DNA of 64,000 bases from positions 1,997,001 to 2,061,000 of the forward strand of contig NZ_CP032829.1 in assembly GCF_003660165.1 (NCBI RefSeq), read 5' to 3'. Below, piece after piece: positions 1 through 9,273 of this stretch; the first letter of the stretch is position 1, and each line of letters begins with the position of its first letter. Both the position numbers and the translations under genes were made by a program. The notes below the pieces were generated by a model. The model was given only the letters and a program-made list of their open reading frames with translations. It was not told the origin of the DNA and made no database searches. This stretch comes from Sphingomonas paeninsulae. GTDB taxonomy: Bacteria; Pseudomonadota; Alphaproteobacteria; Sphingomonadales; Sphingomonadaceae.

Positions 1-714
1 CCGCCGATCAGCGGACAGGATGGCAGACTGACCATCGACGATGCCTACGCGATTTCCCTCGGCGTGTTGGAGCGACGTACCGCCGATGGCGAGCGTGTTG
101 TAGGCAAGAAGATCGGGGTCACCTCTAAGCCGGTGCAGGATATGCTCGGCGTTCATCAGCCCGATTTTGGTTTTCTGACCGATCGAATGTGGGTCGATGG
201 CGATATCGACATCGATGCCCATGGACTGATCCAGCCGCGTGCGGAGGCAGAAATTGCGTTTATACTGAAATCCAGTTTGAATGGTCCGGGTGTAACAGAC
301 GCAGACGTACTTGCCGCAACTGAGAGCATTGCGCCCTGTTTCGAGATTGTCGACAGCCGGATCGAAGACTGGAAAATCGGCATTGTCGACACGGTTGCCG
401 ATAACGCGTCCTGTGGCGTGTTTGCGCTGGGCGCAGCGCGGGTCGATCCGCGTGGACTCGACCTGCCGGGGTTACATGTCAAGGTCACCAAGAATGGTGC
501 GCCGTTGAGCGAAGGCTATGGGTCGGCAGTGCAGGGGTCGCCGCTGACCGCGGTCGCCTGGCTCGCTAATACGCTGGGCGCTTATGGTGTGACGCTTAAT
601 GCTGGCGACGTAATATTATCGGGCAGTCTGGTGCCACTGGAGCCAGCGCGCGCGGGTGATAAATTCGAAATGGAGCTCGTCGGGATCGGCGAATGCAGTA
701 TCCGGTTCATCTAG
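1..714 (+). CDS. tesE: 2-keto-4-pentenoate / 2-hydroxyhexadienoate hydratase, 5' truncated by window edge
   Basis: The gene adds water to a 2-hydroxy-2,4-dienoate to give a 4-hydroxy-2-oxoacid, the step after C-C hydrolase cleavage in meta-cleavage pathways; in steroid degradation the substrate is 2-hydroxyhexa-2,4-dienoate. The frame is open from base 1 and the first visible residues (PPIS...LTIDDAYAI) are the usual N-terminal region of the family, so the true start lies upstream; 237 residues are visible against about 260 for the family. The segment [14 protein letters not shown], the RAEAEIAF motif and the C-terminal GDVILSGSL are typical of MhpD/DmpE/HsaE enzymes. It is followed immediately by the acylating aldehyde dehydrogenase and the aldolase, the standard trio. 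The steroid rather than simple aromatic assignment rests on the neighbouring genes. Confidence 0.9.
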   Translation, partial: PPISGQDGRLTIDDAYAISLGVLERRTADGERVVGKKIGVTSKPVQDMLGVHQPDFGFLTDRMWVDGDIDIDAHGLIQPRAEAEIAFILKSSLNGPGVTDADVLAATESIAPCFEIVDSRIEDWKIGIVDTVADNASCGVFALGAARVDPRGLDLPGLHVKVTKNGAPLSEGYGSAVQGSPLTAVAWLANTLGAYGVTLNAGDVILSGSLVPLEPARAGDKFEMELVGIGECSIRFI

Positions 715-722
715 GGAGTAGA

Positions 723-1670
723 ATGTTGGCCAAAGTTAAGGCGGCAATAATCGGATCGGGCAACATCGGAACCGACCTGATGATGAAGTTCCTGAAGGGT
801 TCCCAGCATATGGAACTCGTCGCTGTTGTTGGAATCGACGCCAAATCGGAAGGGTTGGCGATGGCGCGCGAACGTGGCGTCGCGACGACCCACGACGGAA
901 TCGAAGGATTGCAGGCAATGGACTGCTATCCGGAAATTGGCATCGTGTTCGACGCGACGTCGGCTTACGCTCACAAGGCGCATGATGCGGTGCTTCGCGC
1001 GGACGGCAAGCAGGTGGTCGATCTGACCCCCGCGGCGATTGGCCCTTTCACTATCCCGCCGGTCAATATGCACGCGCATCTCGACCAGCCCAACGTCAAT
1101 ATGGTGACGTGTGGCGGACAGGCGACGATCCCGATGGTCGCTGCGGTCAGTCAGGTTGCGACGGTGCATTATGCCGAAATCGTTGCTTCGGTGTCGTCGC
1201 GATCTGCCGGTCCCGGCACGCGCGCGAATATAGACGAATTCACGCGGACTACAGCGCGCGCGATCGAAGAGGTTGGTGGTGCCGCCAGAGGAAAGGCGAT
1301 CATCATCCTCAACCCCGCCGAGCCACCGATGATGATGCGCGATACGATCTTCACTCTGTCTGAGGGCGGTGACGAAGCAGCGATCCGCGCATCGGTGACG
1401 GCCATGGTTGCCAAGGTTCAGGCCTATGTGCCGGGCTATCGCCTGAAGCAGGAGGTTCAGTTCGAACGCTATGGCGACAATAACCGGCTGACGATTCCGG
1501 GCTATGGCGAGTTCACTGGCATCAAGACCTCGATCTTTCTCGAGGTCGAGGGCGCTGGCGATTATCTTCCCAGCTATTCCGGCAATCTCGACATCATGAC
1601 CGCCGCCGCAAAAGCGACCGGTGAGTTGCTTGCGCAGAAAATTCTTGATCGAAAGGCTGTGGCGGCATGA
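723..1670 (+). CDS. tesF: acetaldehyde/propionaldehyde dehydrogenase (acylating)
   Basis: It oxidises the short aldehyde released by the aldolase to acyl-CoA with NAD+ and CoA; in steroid pathways the aldehyde is propionaldehyde. The 315-residue product begins with a Rossmann GSGNIGTDL motif (residues 11-19) and has the catalytic cysteine in VTCGGQAT near residue 130, followed by the [17 protein letters not shown] segment conserved in MhpF/DmpF/HsaG. An in-frame ATG exists at 693 inside tesE, but the ATG at 723 has an AGGGAG ribosome site at 714-719, so 723 is preferred. The stop overlaps the start of the aldolase gene (ATGA), as expected for two enzymes that form a channelling complex. Confidence 0.92.
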   Translation: MLAKVKAAIIGSGNIGTDLMMKFLKGSQHMELVAVVGIDAKSEGLAMARERGVATTHDGIEGLQAMDCYPEIGIVFDATSAYAHKAHDAVLRADGKQVVDLTPAAIGPFTIPPVNMHAHLDQPNVNMVTCGGQATIPMVAAVSQVATVHYAEIVASVSSRSAGPGTRANIDEFTRTTARAIEEVGGAARGKAIIILNPAEPPMMMRDTIFTLSEGGDEAAIRASVTAMVAKVQAYVPGYRLKQEVQFERYGDNNRLTIPGYGEFTGIKTSIFLEVEGAGDYLPSYSGNLDIMTAAAKATGELLAQKILDRKAVAA

Positions 1671-2704
1671 GCTTCGACGTCAACACGCAGAAACTTTACA
1701 TTCAGGACGTGACGCTGCGCGACGGTATGCACGCGATCCGTCACATGTACGGCATCGACCACGTGCGGAACATTGCTCAGGCGCTCGATCGGGCCGGAGT
1801 GGATGCTATTGAAGTCGCGCATGGCGATGGCCTGTCGGGTGCGAGCTTTAACTACGGATTTGGCGCGCATACCGATTGGGAATGGCTCGAGGCTGTGGCT
1901 GACGTGTTGGAGCACGCGATCCTGACCACGTTGATCCTGCCGGGACTCGGCACGGTCGAGGATCTTCGCCGCGCTTATGATATTGGCGTCCGATCGGTAC
2001 GCGTCGCGACGCATTGCACAGAGGCGGATGTGTCGAAACAGCATATCGGTATCGCACGCGACCTCGGCATGGATGTCGGTGGTTTCCTGATGATGAGCCA
2101 TATGATCGAGCCCGAAGCGCTCGCCCAGCAGGCCCTGTTGATGGAAAGTTATGGTGCCCATTGCGTGTATGTGACCGACAGTGGCGGTGCGCTGGACATG
2201 GACGGAGTTCGCGATCGCTTCCGCGCATATGATCGTGTGTTGAAGCCCGAAACGCAGCGCGGCATGCACGCGCATCATAACCTCTCCCTCGGCGTGGCGA
2301 ACTCGATTGTGGCGGCACAAGAAGGTGCCGTTCGGATCGACGCGAGCTTGGCGGGCATGGGCGCTGGCGCGGGCAATGCGCCGCTAGAGGTGTTTGCGGC
2401 TGCTGCCGATCGGAAGGGCTGGAACCACGGTCTGAACGTAATGACGTTGATGGATGCAGCCGAAGATCTGGTTCGACCGCTTCAGGATCGACCGGTGCGT
2501 GTCGATCGCGAAACGCTCGCGCTCGGTTATGCCGGCGTTTATTCGAGCTTCCTGCGTCATGCGGAAAAGGCTGCCGCGGATCACGGTCTGGATACCCGCG
2601 CGATCCTCGTCGAACTGGGTCGCCGGCGCATGGTTGGTGGGCAGGAGGATATGATCATCGATGTCGCGCTCGACATGGTTAAGGCGCGTGAGGCGGCGGC
2701 GTGA
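1667..2704 (+). CDS. tesG: 4-hydroxy-2-oxovalerate/2-oxohexanoate aldolase
   Basis: It is a class II pyruvate aldolase that splits 4-hydroxy-2-oxoacids to pyruvate and an aldehyde, working in a complex with the acylating dehydrogenase encoded just upstream (overlap of 4 bases). The 345-residue protein has the [13 protein letters not shown] motif near residues 14-26, which carries the catalytic Arg and metal-binding Asp, and the HAHHNLSLG metal-binding His pair near residue 204. Length and both motifs match MhpE/DmpG/HsaF. The gene overlaps the next flavoprotein gene by 4 bases, so all four genes from 1 to 4193 are probably one transcript. Confidence 0.92.
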   Translation: MSFDVNTQKLYIQDVTLRDGMHAIRHMYGIDHVRNIAQALDRAGVDAIEVAHGDGLSGASFNYGFGAHTDWEWLEAVADVLEHAILTTLILPGLGTVEDLRRAYDIGVRSVRVATHCTEADVSKQHIGIARDLGMDVGGFLMMSHMIEPEALAQQALLMESYGAHCVYVTDSGGALDMDGVRDRFRAYDRVLKPETQRGMHAHHNLSLGVANSIVAAQEGAVRIDASLAGMGAGAGNAPLEVFAAAADRKGWNHGLNVMTLMDAAEDLVRPLQDRPVRVDRETLALGYAGVYSSFLRHAEKAAADHGLDTRAILVELGRRRMVGGQEDMIIDVALDMVKAREAAA

Positions 2705-4193
2705 CTAACGCTTCGCTGCATCGCCCGATCGATGTCGCTGACGTTCCTGCGTGGGATATCGTGACCGATGTCGCGGTGGTTGGGTTCGGCGCATCGGGGG
2801 CCTGCGCGGCTCTCGAAGCGGCGCGAGCCGGTGCGCGCGTGACCCTGTTCGAGGCAGGATCAGGAAGCGGCGGAGCATCCGCGCTATCGGGTGGTGAAAT
2901 CTACCTCGGTGGCGGGGGTGGTACCGATGTGCAGCGTGCTGCCGGTTTCGAAGACAGTACCGAAGCACTGGCCGCGTATCTGAAGATGGCGGGCGGCCCC
3001 GATGCCGATGCCGACAAATGCGATCAATATGCGGCTGGCAGTCTCGACCATTTTGCATGGTTGAAGGAGCAGGGTGTTCCCTACAAAGGCACATTCCTGC
3101 CGGGGAAAATCATTGAACCGGAAACCGACGACACCTTGATCTGGTCGGGTAGCGAAGAAGCATGGCCTTATTCCGAAAGTGCCAAGCCCGCACCGCGAGG
3201 CCATGTGATACAGCATATGGGCTGGGGCGGGGCCGCCAGCTTGTCGATATCCTCGAGACGCGGGTTCGCGATGCGGGCGTTGACGTGCGTACCGATGCCC
3301 GTGTGCTCGGATTGATCGCGCAGGGTGAGCGGATCGTTGGGCTTGTCGCAAAGATCGATGGGCAGGTTTTGCACGTCCATGCGTTGCGTGGGGTAATTAT
3401 CTGCACAGGCGGGTTCTGCATGAATCAGGACATGCTGCGCCGCTACGCGCCCGGCACGCTGAAACTGTCCGATCCGATCGGTGAGAACGACAATGGATCG
3501 GGTATTCTGATGGGCATGGGGGCTGGCGGCGACGCGATCCACATGGACGAGTTCTTCACCACCTGCCCGTGGATCATGCCTGAAAGTCTGGTGAAGGGCA
3601 TCTTTGTCAACAGCCGGGGTCAGCGCTTCATTAACGAAGATTGCTATCATGGGCGGGTCAGCCGGACGATGATCGACCAGCCGGGTGATCGCGTGTGGCT
3701 GCTGGTGGACAACGAAATCTTCGCTCGCCCGATAGATCTTGCTCGTATCGATATTGCTGCGGTCGGGGACAGTTGGGAAGAGGTAGAGCGCGAACTCGGA
3801 CTGCCAGAAGAGAGCTTGTCGGCGACAGTGCGCGCGTTCAACCGCTATGCAGGCGAAGGTGTTGATCCGGTCTGTCACAAGGCACCAAAGTGGCTGAAGG
3901 TTCTCGATCAGCCTCCGTTCGCGGCTCTCGAGCTGAGTTTTCCGGGCAGCTATTTTTCGTTTTTCACGCTTGGGGGCCTGTCGACGCTGCCCGGTGGAGA
4001 AGTCCTTGATCGAGGCGGTAAGCCCGTGCCCGGCCTGTTTGCGGCTGGACGCGCTACGTCTGGCCTGCCGCGATCGGGGCACGGTTACAGTTCGGGCATG
4101 AGCCTGGCCGACTGTACTTTCTTTGGCCGAAAAGCGGGGATGTCCGCTGCGATGGCAAGTGCAGATGCCGAACAGCTAGAGCCTGTTTCCTGA
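2701..4193 (+). CDS. FAD-dependent ketosteroid dehydrogenase-like protein (fumarate reductase family), with an apparent frameshift
   Basis: The two halves (2701 to about 3230 in one frame, about 3231 to 4193 in the next) join into one protein of about 497 residues if one G is added to the GGGG run at 3229-3232; the junction then reads [14 protein letters not shown]. The N-terminus has an FAD-binding [18 protein letters not shown] motif. The C-terminus ends in [16 protein letters not shown], not the SYPGAGATLGP signature of delta-1-dehydrogenases. A Tyr-x-Ser at this position recalls the catalytic Tyr/Ser pair reported for 3-ketosteroid delta-4-(5-alpha)-dehydrogenase, so an A-ring 4,5-desaturase acting on 5-alpha steroids is a plausible role. 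It follows tesG with a 4-base overlap. A sequencing error is more likely than a real pseudogene, because both halves keep full conservation. Confidence 0.65.
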
Positions 4194-4227
4194 AGTTGCC
4201 ATTTGAAAACAGACGGTGCTCCCGCTC

Positions 4228-5112
4228 TTAGGCGGGCACCATCGTCGTTCGCATCAGTTCGATCCGGACGCCGTCTGGATCTGCGCCATGCTGAAGCTCT
4301 ATTGTGGGCAGCGTCACATGGGCTTCCTCGACGAAATGGCCACCCCGTGCCGTGAGCGCTGCAATCGTCGCATCAGGATCATCATCCCAGAAGGCAAGGT
4401 GCGTTAGCCCTAGTTGATTAAGAGCGCGGCGTTGGCGTGAGCCAAACGAGGCAGGTTCAAACACTTTCAACAACTCGATCACATTGCCCTCTGCGTCGCG
4501 CATCATCTGAGCGCGCAGCTTGATACCGGGCACTTCGTTGACGGTCGCGAGCCACTCATAGCCTTGGTCGAGAACGTAATTTTCGACAGGCTCGAAGCCG
4601 AGAGCACTGTAATAAAACATCGCCTGATCGATGTCTTCGATGCAGATGCCACTATGCGAGAAGCGCGCTGGCACGCCTTCGCTATGCATCAATTCGATCC
4701 GCACACCATCGGGGTCGGTGCAATAGAGCATCGTCGTGCGTCCCTCCGCATAATGCGCGCGGGTATCCGCGTGGACTGCGCCACCCGCAGCCGCAATGCG
4801 AGCGGCTGCCTTGTCGATATCCTCTACATAGAATGACAGGTGGACCAAGCCGTATTGCAGGGTCGAACGGCGCGTGCGGTCGCCGAAACCGACAGGCTGG
4901 AGAAAGTGCAGCAATTCGATCATCGGACCGTCCGGGTGACGCAGCATCTTGCAGCGCACGCGCACATCGGAAAGCTGCATGGTGCGCGCCATTTCCGGGC
5001 CTTCGATTACGCCGTAATCCAGATGATCCCCGAAATCGAGCGCATCGCGGTAGAAGCGTTCGGATGCATCGAGATCACTTACGCAGATTCCACGATGGGA
5101 CAGGCGCACCAT
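4228..5112 (-). CDS. two-domain VOC (glyoxalase/dioxygenase fold) protein
   Basis: The 294-residue protein consists of two vicinal-oxygen-chelate domains, roughly residues 1-145 and 148-290. Each half repeats the pattern of an early His (LSHRGICVSD, FSHSGICIED), a Glu in an IELLHF/IELLKV strand, a second His (LVHLSFY, LTHLAFW) and a final Glu in GVRIELM. These are the positions that bind a divalent metal in glyoxalase I, methylmalonyl-CoA epimerase and extradiol dioxygenases. It is not a canonical BphC/HsaC protein, and the actual reaction cannot be read from sequence. It is transcribed toward the tesG-side operon and diverges from the flavin monooxygenase gene at 5266. Confidence 0.75.
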   Translation of the reverse strand: MVRLSHRGICVSDLDASERFYRDALDFGDHLDYGVIEGPEMARTMQLSDVRVRCKMLRHPDGPMIELLHFLQPVGFGDRTRRSTLQYGLVHLSFYVEDIDKAAARIAAAGGAVHADTRAHYAEGRTTMLYCTDPDGVRIELMHSEGVPARFSHSGICIEDIDQAMFYYSALGFEPVENYVLDQGYEWLATVNEVPGIKLRAQMMRDAEGNVIELLKVFEPASFGSRQRRALNQLGLTHLAFWDDDPDATIAALTARGGHFVEEAHVTLPTIELQHGADPDGVRIELMRTTMVPA

Positions 5113-5265
5113 TTTATTCTCCCTTATTGTGCGGTCGACGCCGCATCATCATCATGCAGCGTCGGGTTTGTTAGCGCATAGTCCAAACAGACGATGCAAC
5201 CGGAAGAATACGGCCCTAGCCAAAAGTGGAAACTGCGATCCAACGCGGACCAAGGAGAGTAATCC

Positions 5266-6414
5266 ATGAAATTCTCGATCATCTATGAAGCCCAGATGGC
5301 CGACCCATCGCCTGCCTCAGAGGTTGCGTGCTTCAACGAGATCGTTGACCAGGTGATTCTGGCCGAAGAAATGGGCTTCGACACTGTATGGGCGGTCGAA
5401 CACACTGCGCTGACGCAATATGCGCACATGTCTGCCCCTGAAACTTTCCTGGCTTATATTGCCGGGCGTACCACGCGGATCGGCATTGGCCACGGTGTCG
5501 TTTGTTTGCCGCCAGCGATGAACCATCCCGTTAAGGTTGCCGAACGGATTGCCACACTGGATATTCTGTCGGGCGGACGGGTGCATTTCGGAATGGGCAA
5601 GGGCGGCACCCAGCAAGAGGCCGGTACGTTTGGCTATGACCTTTCGACACTACAACCGATGATTGATGAATCGATGTACCTGATCCCAAAGATCATGACG
5701 CAGGACGAGATCGAACACGACGGCGAATATATCAAGATTCCCCGTCGTCCGATCCACCCCAAGCCGCTGCAAAAGCCGCATCCGCCACTTTATTATGCAT
5801 GCACGCGCGAAGCGACGCTCGAACTTGCGGGTCGGCGCGGGATTGGCGCTTTGGTGCTTGGTTTCTCTGGACCGGAAGAGATCGCGCGCAAGAACGAAGT
5901 CTATCGCGAGAACTTCCGCAATCGGAAGATCGAGGATCAGGTTGGCATCGTGCCGACAGAACATCTTGCCGCTTTCTGTGCAGCTTGCGTGTTGGACGAC
6001 CGCGACGAAGCCCGTCGCATCGGCCTGCGTGGTCAGCGTTTCTTTGCAGAGGCTATTGCCCATTGGTATCAGGGTGGCCCGAAGCCAAGCACTGTCGATC
6101 TTTCGGCTGAGGAGCAGGAAGCTGCGCTGAATAAGGGCAAGGAAGCGATCGTTACCTATCTTTCGGAAGAAAAGATCACACTCGGTGACGAGCATACCAG
6201 CAACTACGCTGTGGCGCAGGATGCCTATGGGAATGCGGACGATTGCATCCGTTACGTGACGCGACTGCAAGAAGCCGGTGCTGACGAAGTGTTGTTCCTT
6301 CTTCAAATGGGGACCATTCCCCATTCGTCGATCATGGAAACCATCCGGAATATCGGCACAAAGGTTATTCCGCACTTTCGAAATCAGGTGCCTACGGCGC
6401 TTGCTGCCGAATGA
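5266..6414 (+). CDS. LLM-class (luciferase-like) flavin-dependent monooxygenase
   Basis: The 382-residue protein has the TIM-barrel luciferase-like layout: an N-terminal MKFSIIYEAQ strand, AEEMGFDTVWAVEH, a RIGIGHGVVCLP strand and LSGGRVHFGMGKG, the segments that hold FMN or F420-type flavin in this superfamily. These enzymes usually need reduced FMN from a separate reductase to hydroxylate or Baeyer-Villiger-oxidise a substrate; no reductase gene is seen in this window. A strong AAGGAG ribosome site lies at 5252-5257. Its stop overlaps the following SDR start (ATGA), so the two are co-transcribed and the SDR may supply or consume its product. The substrate is unknown. Confidence 0.8.
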   Translation: MKFSIIYEAQMADPSPASEVACFNEIVDQVILAEEMGFDTVWAVEHTALTQYAHMSAPETFLAYIAGRTTRIGIGHGVVCLPPAMNHPVKVAERIATLDILSGGRVHFGMGKGGTQQEAGTFGYDLSTLQPMIDESMYLIPKIMTQDEIEHDGEYIKIPRRPIHPKPLQKPHPPLYYACTREATLELAGRRGIGALVLGFSGPEEIARKNEVYRENFRNRKIEDQVGIVPTEHLAAFCAACVLDDRDEARRIGLRGQRFFAEAIAHWYQGGPKPSTVDLSAEEQEAALNKGKEAIVTYLSEEKITLGDEHTSNYAVAQDAYGNADDCIRYVTRLQEAGADEVLFLLQMGTIPHSSIMETIRNIGTKVIPHFRNQVPTALAAE

Positions 6415-7184
6415 GCGGGCAGGGGAGAGAGGGCGCAGTTGCCCTCGTCACGGGCGGCGGTTCGGGCATTGGTCGAGCCGCCAGCCAGCGGCTTGCCGCG
6501 GACGGTGCTGCGGTCGTCGTCGCGGACTTGAACGGCGACAGCGCCGCGCGGACAGTCGCCCTTATCGAAGCGGCTGGCGGGCGCGCGCTGGCGGTGGTGG
6601 CAAATATCGCGGCAGAGGCGGACAATATCCATATGTTCGATGAGGCGGAGCGTACTTTCGGTGGTGTCGATATGGCATTTTTGAACGCCGGGACGCTCCA
6701 GCCCTATATCCCGCTGAACGAGGTGAGTGTCGAACTGTTCGACCGGATCATCAGCGTGAACCTGCGCGGTACTTTCCTTGGCGTGCAACAGGCCCTTACG
6801 CGGTTACGGCCGGGCGGCGCGTGCGTGGTGACTGCATCTGCGGCTGGACTGATCGGCTTTGCAGAGGCCGCCGCCTACGCGACCTCCAAACACGGCCTGA
6901 TCGGTCTGGTAAAATCATCTGCGGCTGCGTTCGCGGCACGTTCGTTGCGGATCAACGCGATCTGTCCCGGCATGGTGCTTACGCCAATGAACGGTCTGGA
7001 AGGCAGCGAGGCGATCGAGGATCCGGATAAACTCGATTATCCCGATTATCGCGGCGGTCTTTCCGCCCAGCAGGTTGCCGAAGTCGCGATCTTTTTGATG
7101 AGTCGACGTGCGGCCGGCTTGAATGGTCAGGCTCAACTCGTCGATGCGGCGCTGCTTTCATCCTTTCCACCGCTGGCGGGCTGA
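6411..7184 (+). CDS. short-chain dehydrogenase/reductase (SDR)
   Basis: This is a classical SDR of 257 residues with a TGGGSGIG cofactor motif near residue 15, LNAG in place of NNAG, and the catalytic YATSK motif with an upstream Ser in ASAAG. It would oxidise or reduce a secondary alcohol/ketone with NAD(P). The ADLNG segment after strand 2 has an acidic residue, which favours NAD(H). It is translationally coupled to the luciferase-like monooxygenase by a 4-base overlap. Substrate position on a steroid cannot be assigned. Confidence 0.82.
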   Translation: MSGQGREGAVALVTGGGSGIGRAASQRLAADGAAVVVADLNGDSAARTVALIEAAGGRALAVVANIAAEADNIHMFDEAERTFGGVDMAFLNAGTLQPYIPLNEVSVELFDRIISVNLRGTFLGVQQALTRLRPGGACVVTASAAGLIGFAEAAAYATSKHGLIGLVKSSAAAFAARSLRINAICPGMVLTPMNGLEGSEAIEDPDKLDYPDYRGGLSAQQVAEVAIFLMSRRAAGLNGQAQLVDAALLSSFPPLAG

Positions 7185-7186
7185 TC

Positions 7187-8341
7187 TCAGTCCGCTGGCC
7201 TAGTCAGCCCCGGAAGGCTGTGATGGACGAGGTGAACCAACTGGGACTGGCGCTTCACCCCGGTTTTGTTGAAGATCGCGCGAAGGTGTGCGCGCACCGT
7301 ATTGGGGGAAATGCCGTGGTGGGCGGCAACGTCGGCCAGGGACAGGCCGCTGGCAATATTGGCGGCAATGCCGGCTTCGCTTTGGGTAAGGCCGAGCAAA
7401 TCCCTGAGTGCATCCGCCGAGATTCGGGGCGATCGCACCGGATCGTTCAGGAACAAAACCGTCGCGGGTCCGCCACCGGCCACGAGGTAGTCGGGTGCGT
7501 TGGCGCTCCCCGCGATCAGCAGCAGGTCGCCGTGGCCGGATGGCCGTGGAATGCGCAACGTCAGCAAGCCAGCATCGTCGGTGTGCAGGAGCCGCGCGTG
7601 CAATTGCCGGGCAAGCTCGTTGTCATCGATCCGGATCGTGGCATTACGCAGCGCAATTCCATCGCATTCAGCCAAAATCTCGGACGCGCGCGCGTTCAAT
7701 CGGATGACCTTGCCCCGCCAGTCCAGAATCACCACGCCCACCGCCATCTGCGCGACTGCGCCCGCATAGATACCGCGCTCGGTTTCCCCGGTCGCAAGTC
7801 TATCGAACAGTTTGAGAGCGGTCCGCAGATGGGGCACGAGTTGCTCCAGACGCTGATAATCAGAAGGTTCGAATGGGGGCTGGTCTGCCGCACGCGTGAG
7901 CCGCAGGCGCAGTTCCAGACCGCCTGCCTCGCGGATATCGAGACCCAGCACTTCGTCGCTGCTCGTCTGCGACAGAAATTCGCGATAGGCGACGTTGCGG
8001 TCAAGAGCTGCGGCCGAAACGAATTCGCGGAAATGCGACACCTTTCCCTCGGGCAATCCGGTGAAAGGATCGTTCGCGAAAAGCCGCCGGGTGTAATCCA
8101 GGCCGATGCCGGGATCAGCACCCGGAGTCAGTATCATGCCGGGCTGATCGCCCGCTCGCGGCGTGAGGATAAGCGTAGCCCACGCTGCCGATGCAGCAGT
8201 CGCAAGGCGCTCAAGGAAAGCGGACCAGGGCGCATCGTCGAGAAGGCTCGCGAACAGCGCGACAACGACATCGTCCGCATCCGCATAATGAGCCGAACCG
8301 ATCGCGGTGGCATCTACGGATTCTGATAAATGACCAATCAC
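7187..8341 (-). CDS. LuxR-family transcriptional regulator
   Basis: The C-terminal 60 residues form a LuxR/GerE helix-turn-helix: LTQSEAGIAANIASGLSLADVAAHHGISPNTVRAHLRAIFNK is read across residues 315-360 (cited here in description only by its SPNTVRAHL core). The preceding 300 residues lack a recognisable receiver or autoinducer domain but have a PAS-like middle part (VVILDWRGKVIRLNARA). Such proteins are frequent next to steroid genes in sphingomonads. The start is assigned to the GTG at 8341; no convincing ribosome site precedes it, so the N-terminus is uncertain. The gene diverges from the esterase at 8356 with only 14 bases between start codons, suggesting it regulates that gene, although this is inference. 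Confidence 0.8.
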   Translation of the reverse strand: MIGHLSESVDATAIGSAHYADADDVVVALFASLLDDAPWSAFLERLATAASAAWATLILTPRAGDQPGMILTPGADPGIGLDYTRRLFANDPFTGLPEGKVSHFREFVSAAALDRNVAYREFLSQTSSDEVLGLDIREAGGLELRLRLTRAADQPPFEPSDYQRLEQLVPHLRTALKLFDRLATGETERGIYAGAVAQMAVGVVILDWRGKVIRLNARASEILAECDGIALRNATIRIDDNELARQLHARLLHTDDAGLLTLRIPRPSGHGDLLLIAGSANAPDYLVAGGGPATVLFLNDPVRSPRISADALRDLLGLTQSEAGIAANIASGLSLADVAAHHGISPNTVRAHLRAIFNKTGVKRQSQLVHLVHHSLPGLTRPAD

Positions 8342-8355
8342 AGGGAGAGTATAGG

Positions 8356-9267
8356 ATGATCGACCCGGTTTTGCAGCAGATGATCGCTGCGATGGCTGCC
8401 AGCGGATTTGCGCTGCCTGACCCGCTTGAGGCGACGGCCATGCGCGCTGTCATGGACAATCCATTCCCCGGCGCACCTATCCCCATCGCAGAGGTGCGGG
8501 ATGTGGAAATTGCAGGGAGTGCTGGCCCGATCGCGGCGCGGCTCTACCATCCCGCCCCGGGTGAGGTGCGACCGGTAGCCATTTTGTTGCACGGTGGCGG
8601 ATGGGTTCTCGGCACGCTGGAGACGCATGATGCACTTGCCCGTGTGCTGGTGCGCGATGGGGGGTGTGCAGTGCTGTCGCTCGACTATCGTTTGGCGCCC
8701 GAACACCCTTTCCCGGCTGCGATCGACGATGTACTGGCCGCCATCGGAGCGTTGCCGGCCTACGCGGAGCAATTTGGCATTCGTGCGGATCGCTATGCCG
8801 TGGTCGGTGACAGTGCCGGCGGAAATCTCGCTGCGGTGGCCGCGTTGTTGCTTGCCGGGAAGCCGAACGCGCCCTCTGGGCAAGTGTTGTTCTACCCCGT
8901 TGTGGATCGCGATTTCGAGAATGCTTCCTATCGTGCCAATCCCGAAGACAGTTTTCTGACAACCGGCATGATGCGGTTCTTCTGGGATCAGTATCTCGGC
9001 AAATCCCCGCTTGATCACCGTTCTGCTCCGTTGCGCGCAGCTTCGCTTGCGGGAGTGGCACCTGCAACCGTAATCTTGGCAGGGAACGACCCTCTTCATG
9101 ATGAGGGTTTTGACTATGCCGTCGCGCTCCGAGCTGCCGGAGTGCCCACTGATCTGCACGACTTCTCCGGCGGTATCCACGGTTTCGCCAGCTTCTTCGG
9201 CGTTGCACCGATTTCGGATCAGGCGATTGCGATCGCGGTGGCGGCGCTCCGGCGATACCTGTCCTGA
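8356..9267 (+). CDS. alpha/beta hydrolase, hormone-sensitive-lipase family
   Basis: The 303-residue protein has the oxyanion HGGGW motif near residue 80, the nucleophile elbow GDSAGG near residue 153, an Asp in AGNDPLHDEG and a catalytic His in GGIHGF near the C-terminus, the complete HSL-family set. It should hydrolyse a carboxyl ester, for example an acylated steroid, or act on a lactone; the substrate is not deducible. The ATG at 8356 is preceded by AGGGAGAG at 8342-8349. Longer readings from 8191 would run inside the divergent LuxR gene and are rejected. Confidence 0.88.
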   Translation: MIDPVLQQMIAAMAASGFALPDPLEATAMRAVMDNPFPGAPIPIAEVRDVEIAGSAGPIAARLYHPAPGEVRPVAILLHGGGWVLGTLETHDALARVLVRDGGCAVLSLDYRLAPEHPFPAAIDDVLAAIGALPAYAEQFGIRADRYAVVGDSAGGNLAAVAALLLAGKPNAPSGQVLFYPVVDRDFENASYRANPEDSFLTTGMMRFFWDQYLGKSPLDHRSAPLRAASLAGVAPATVILAGNDPLHDEGFDYAVALRAAGVPTDLHDFSGGIHGFASFFGVAPISDQAIAIAVAALRRYLS

Positions 9268-9273
9268 GATCAC

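Noticed and set aside
3168-4082. 304-codon minus-strand frame opposite the FAD dehydrogenase
   Set aside because: Antisense to conserved FAD-dehydrogenase sequence; no homology visible.
5113-5265. Small gene in the gap between the VOC and luciferase-like genes
   Set aside because: Only a divergent promoter region with the AAGGAG ribosome site; short frames carry no signal.
7220-8326. 368-codon plus-strand frame opposite the LuxR gene
   Set aside because: The LuxR gene has an unmistakable helix-turn-helix in the opposite frame, and the plus-strand product has no family features.
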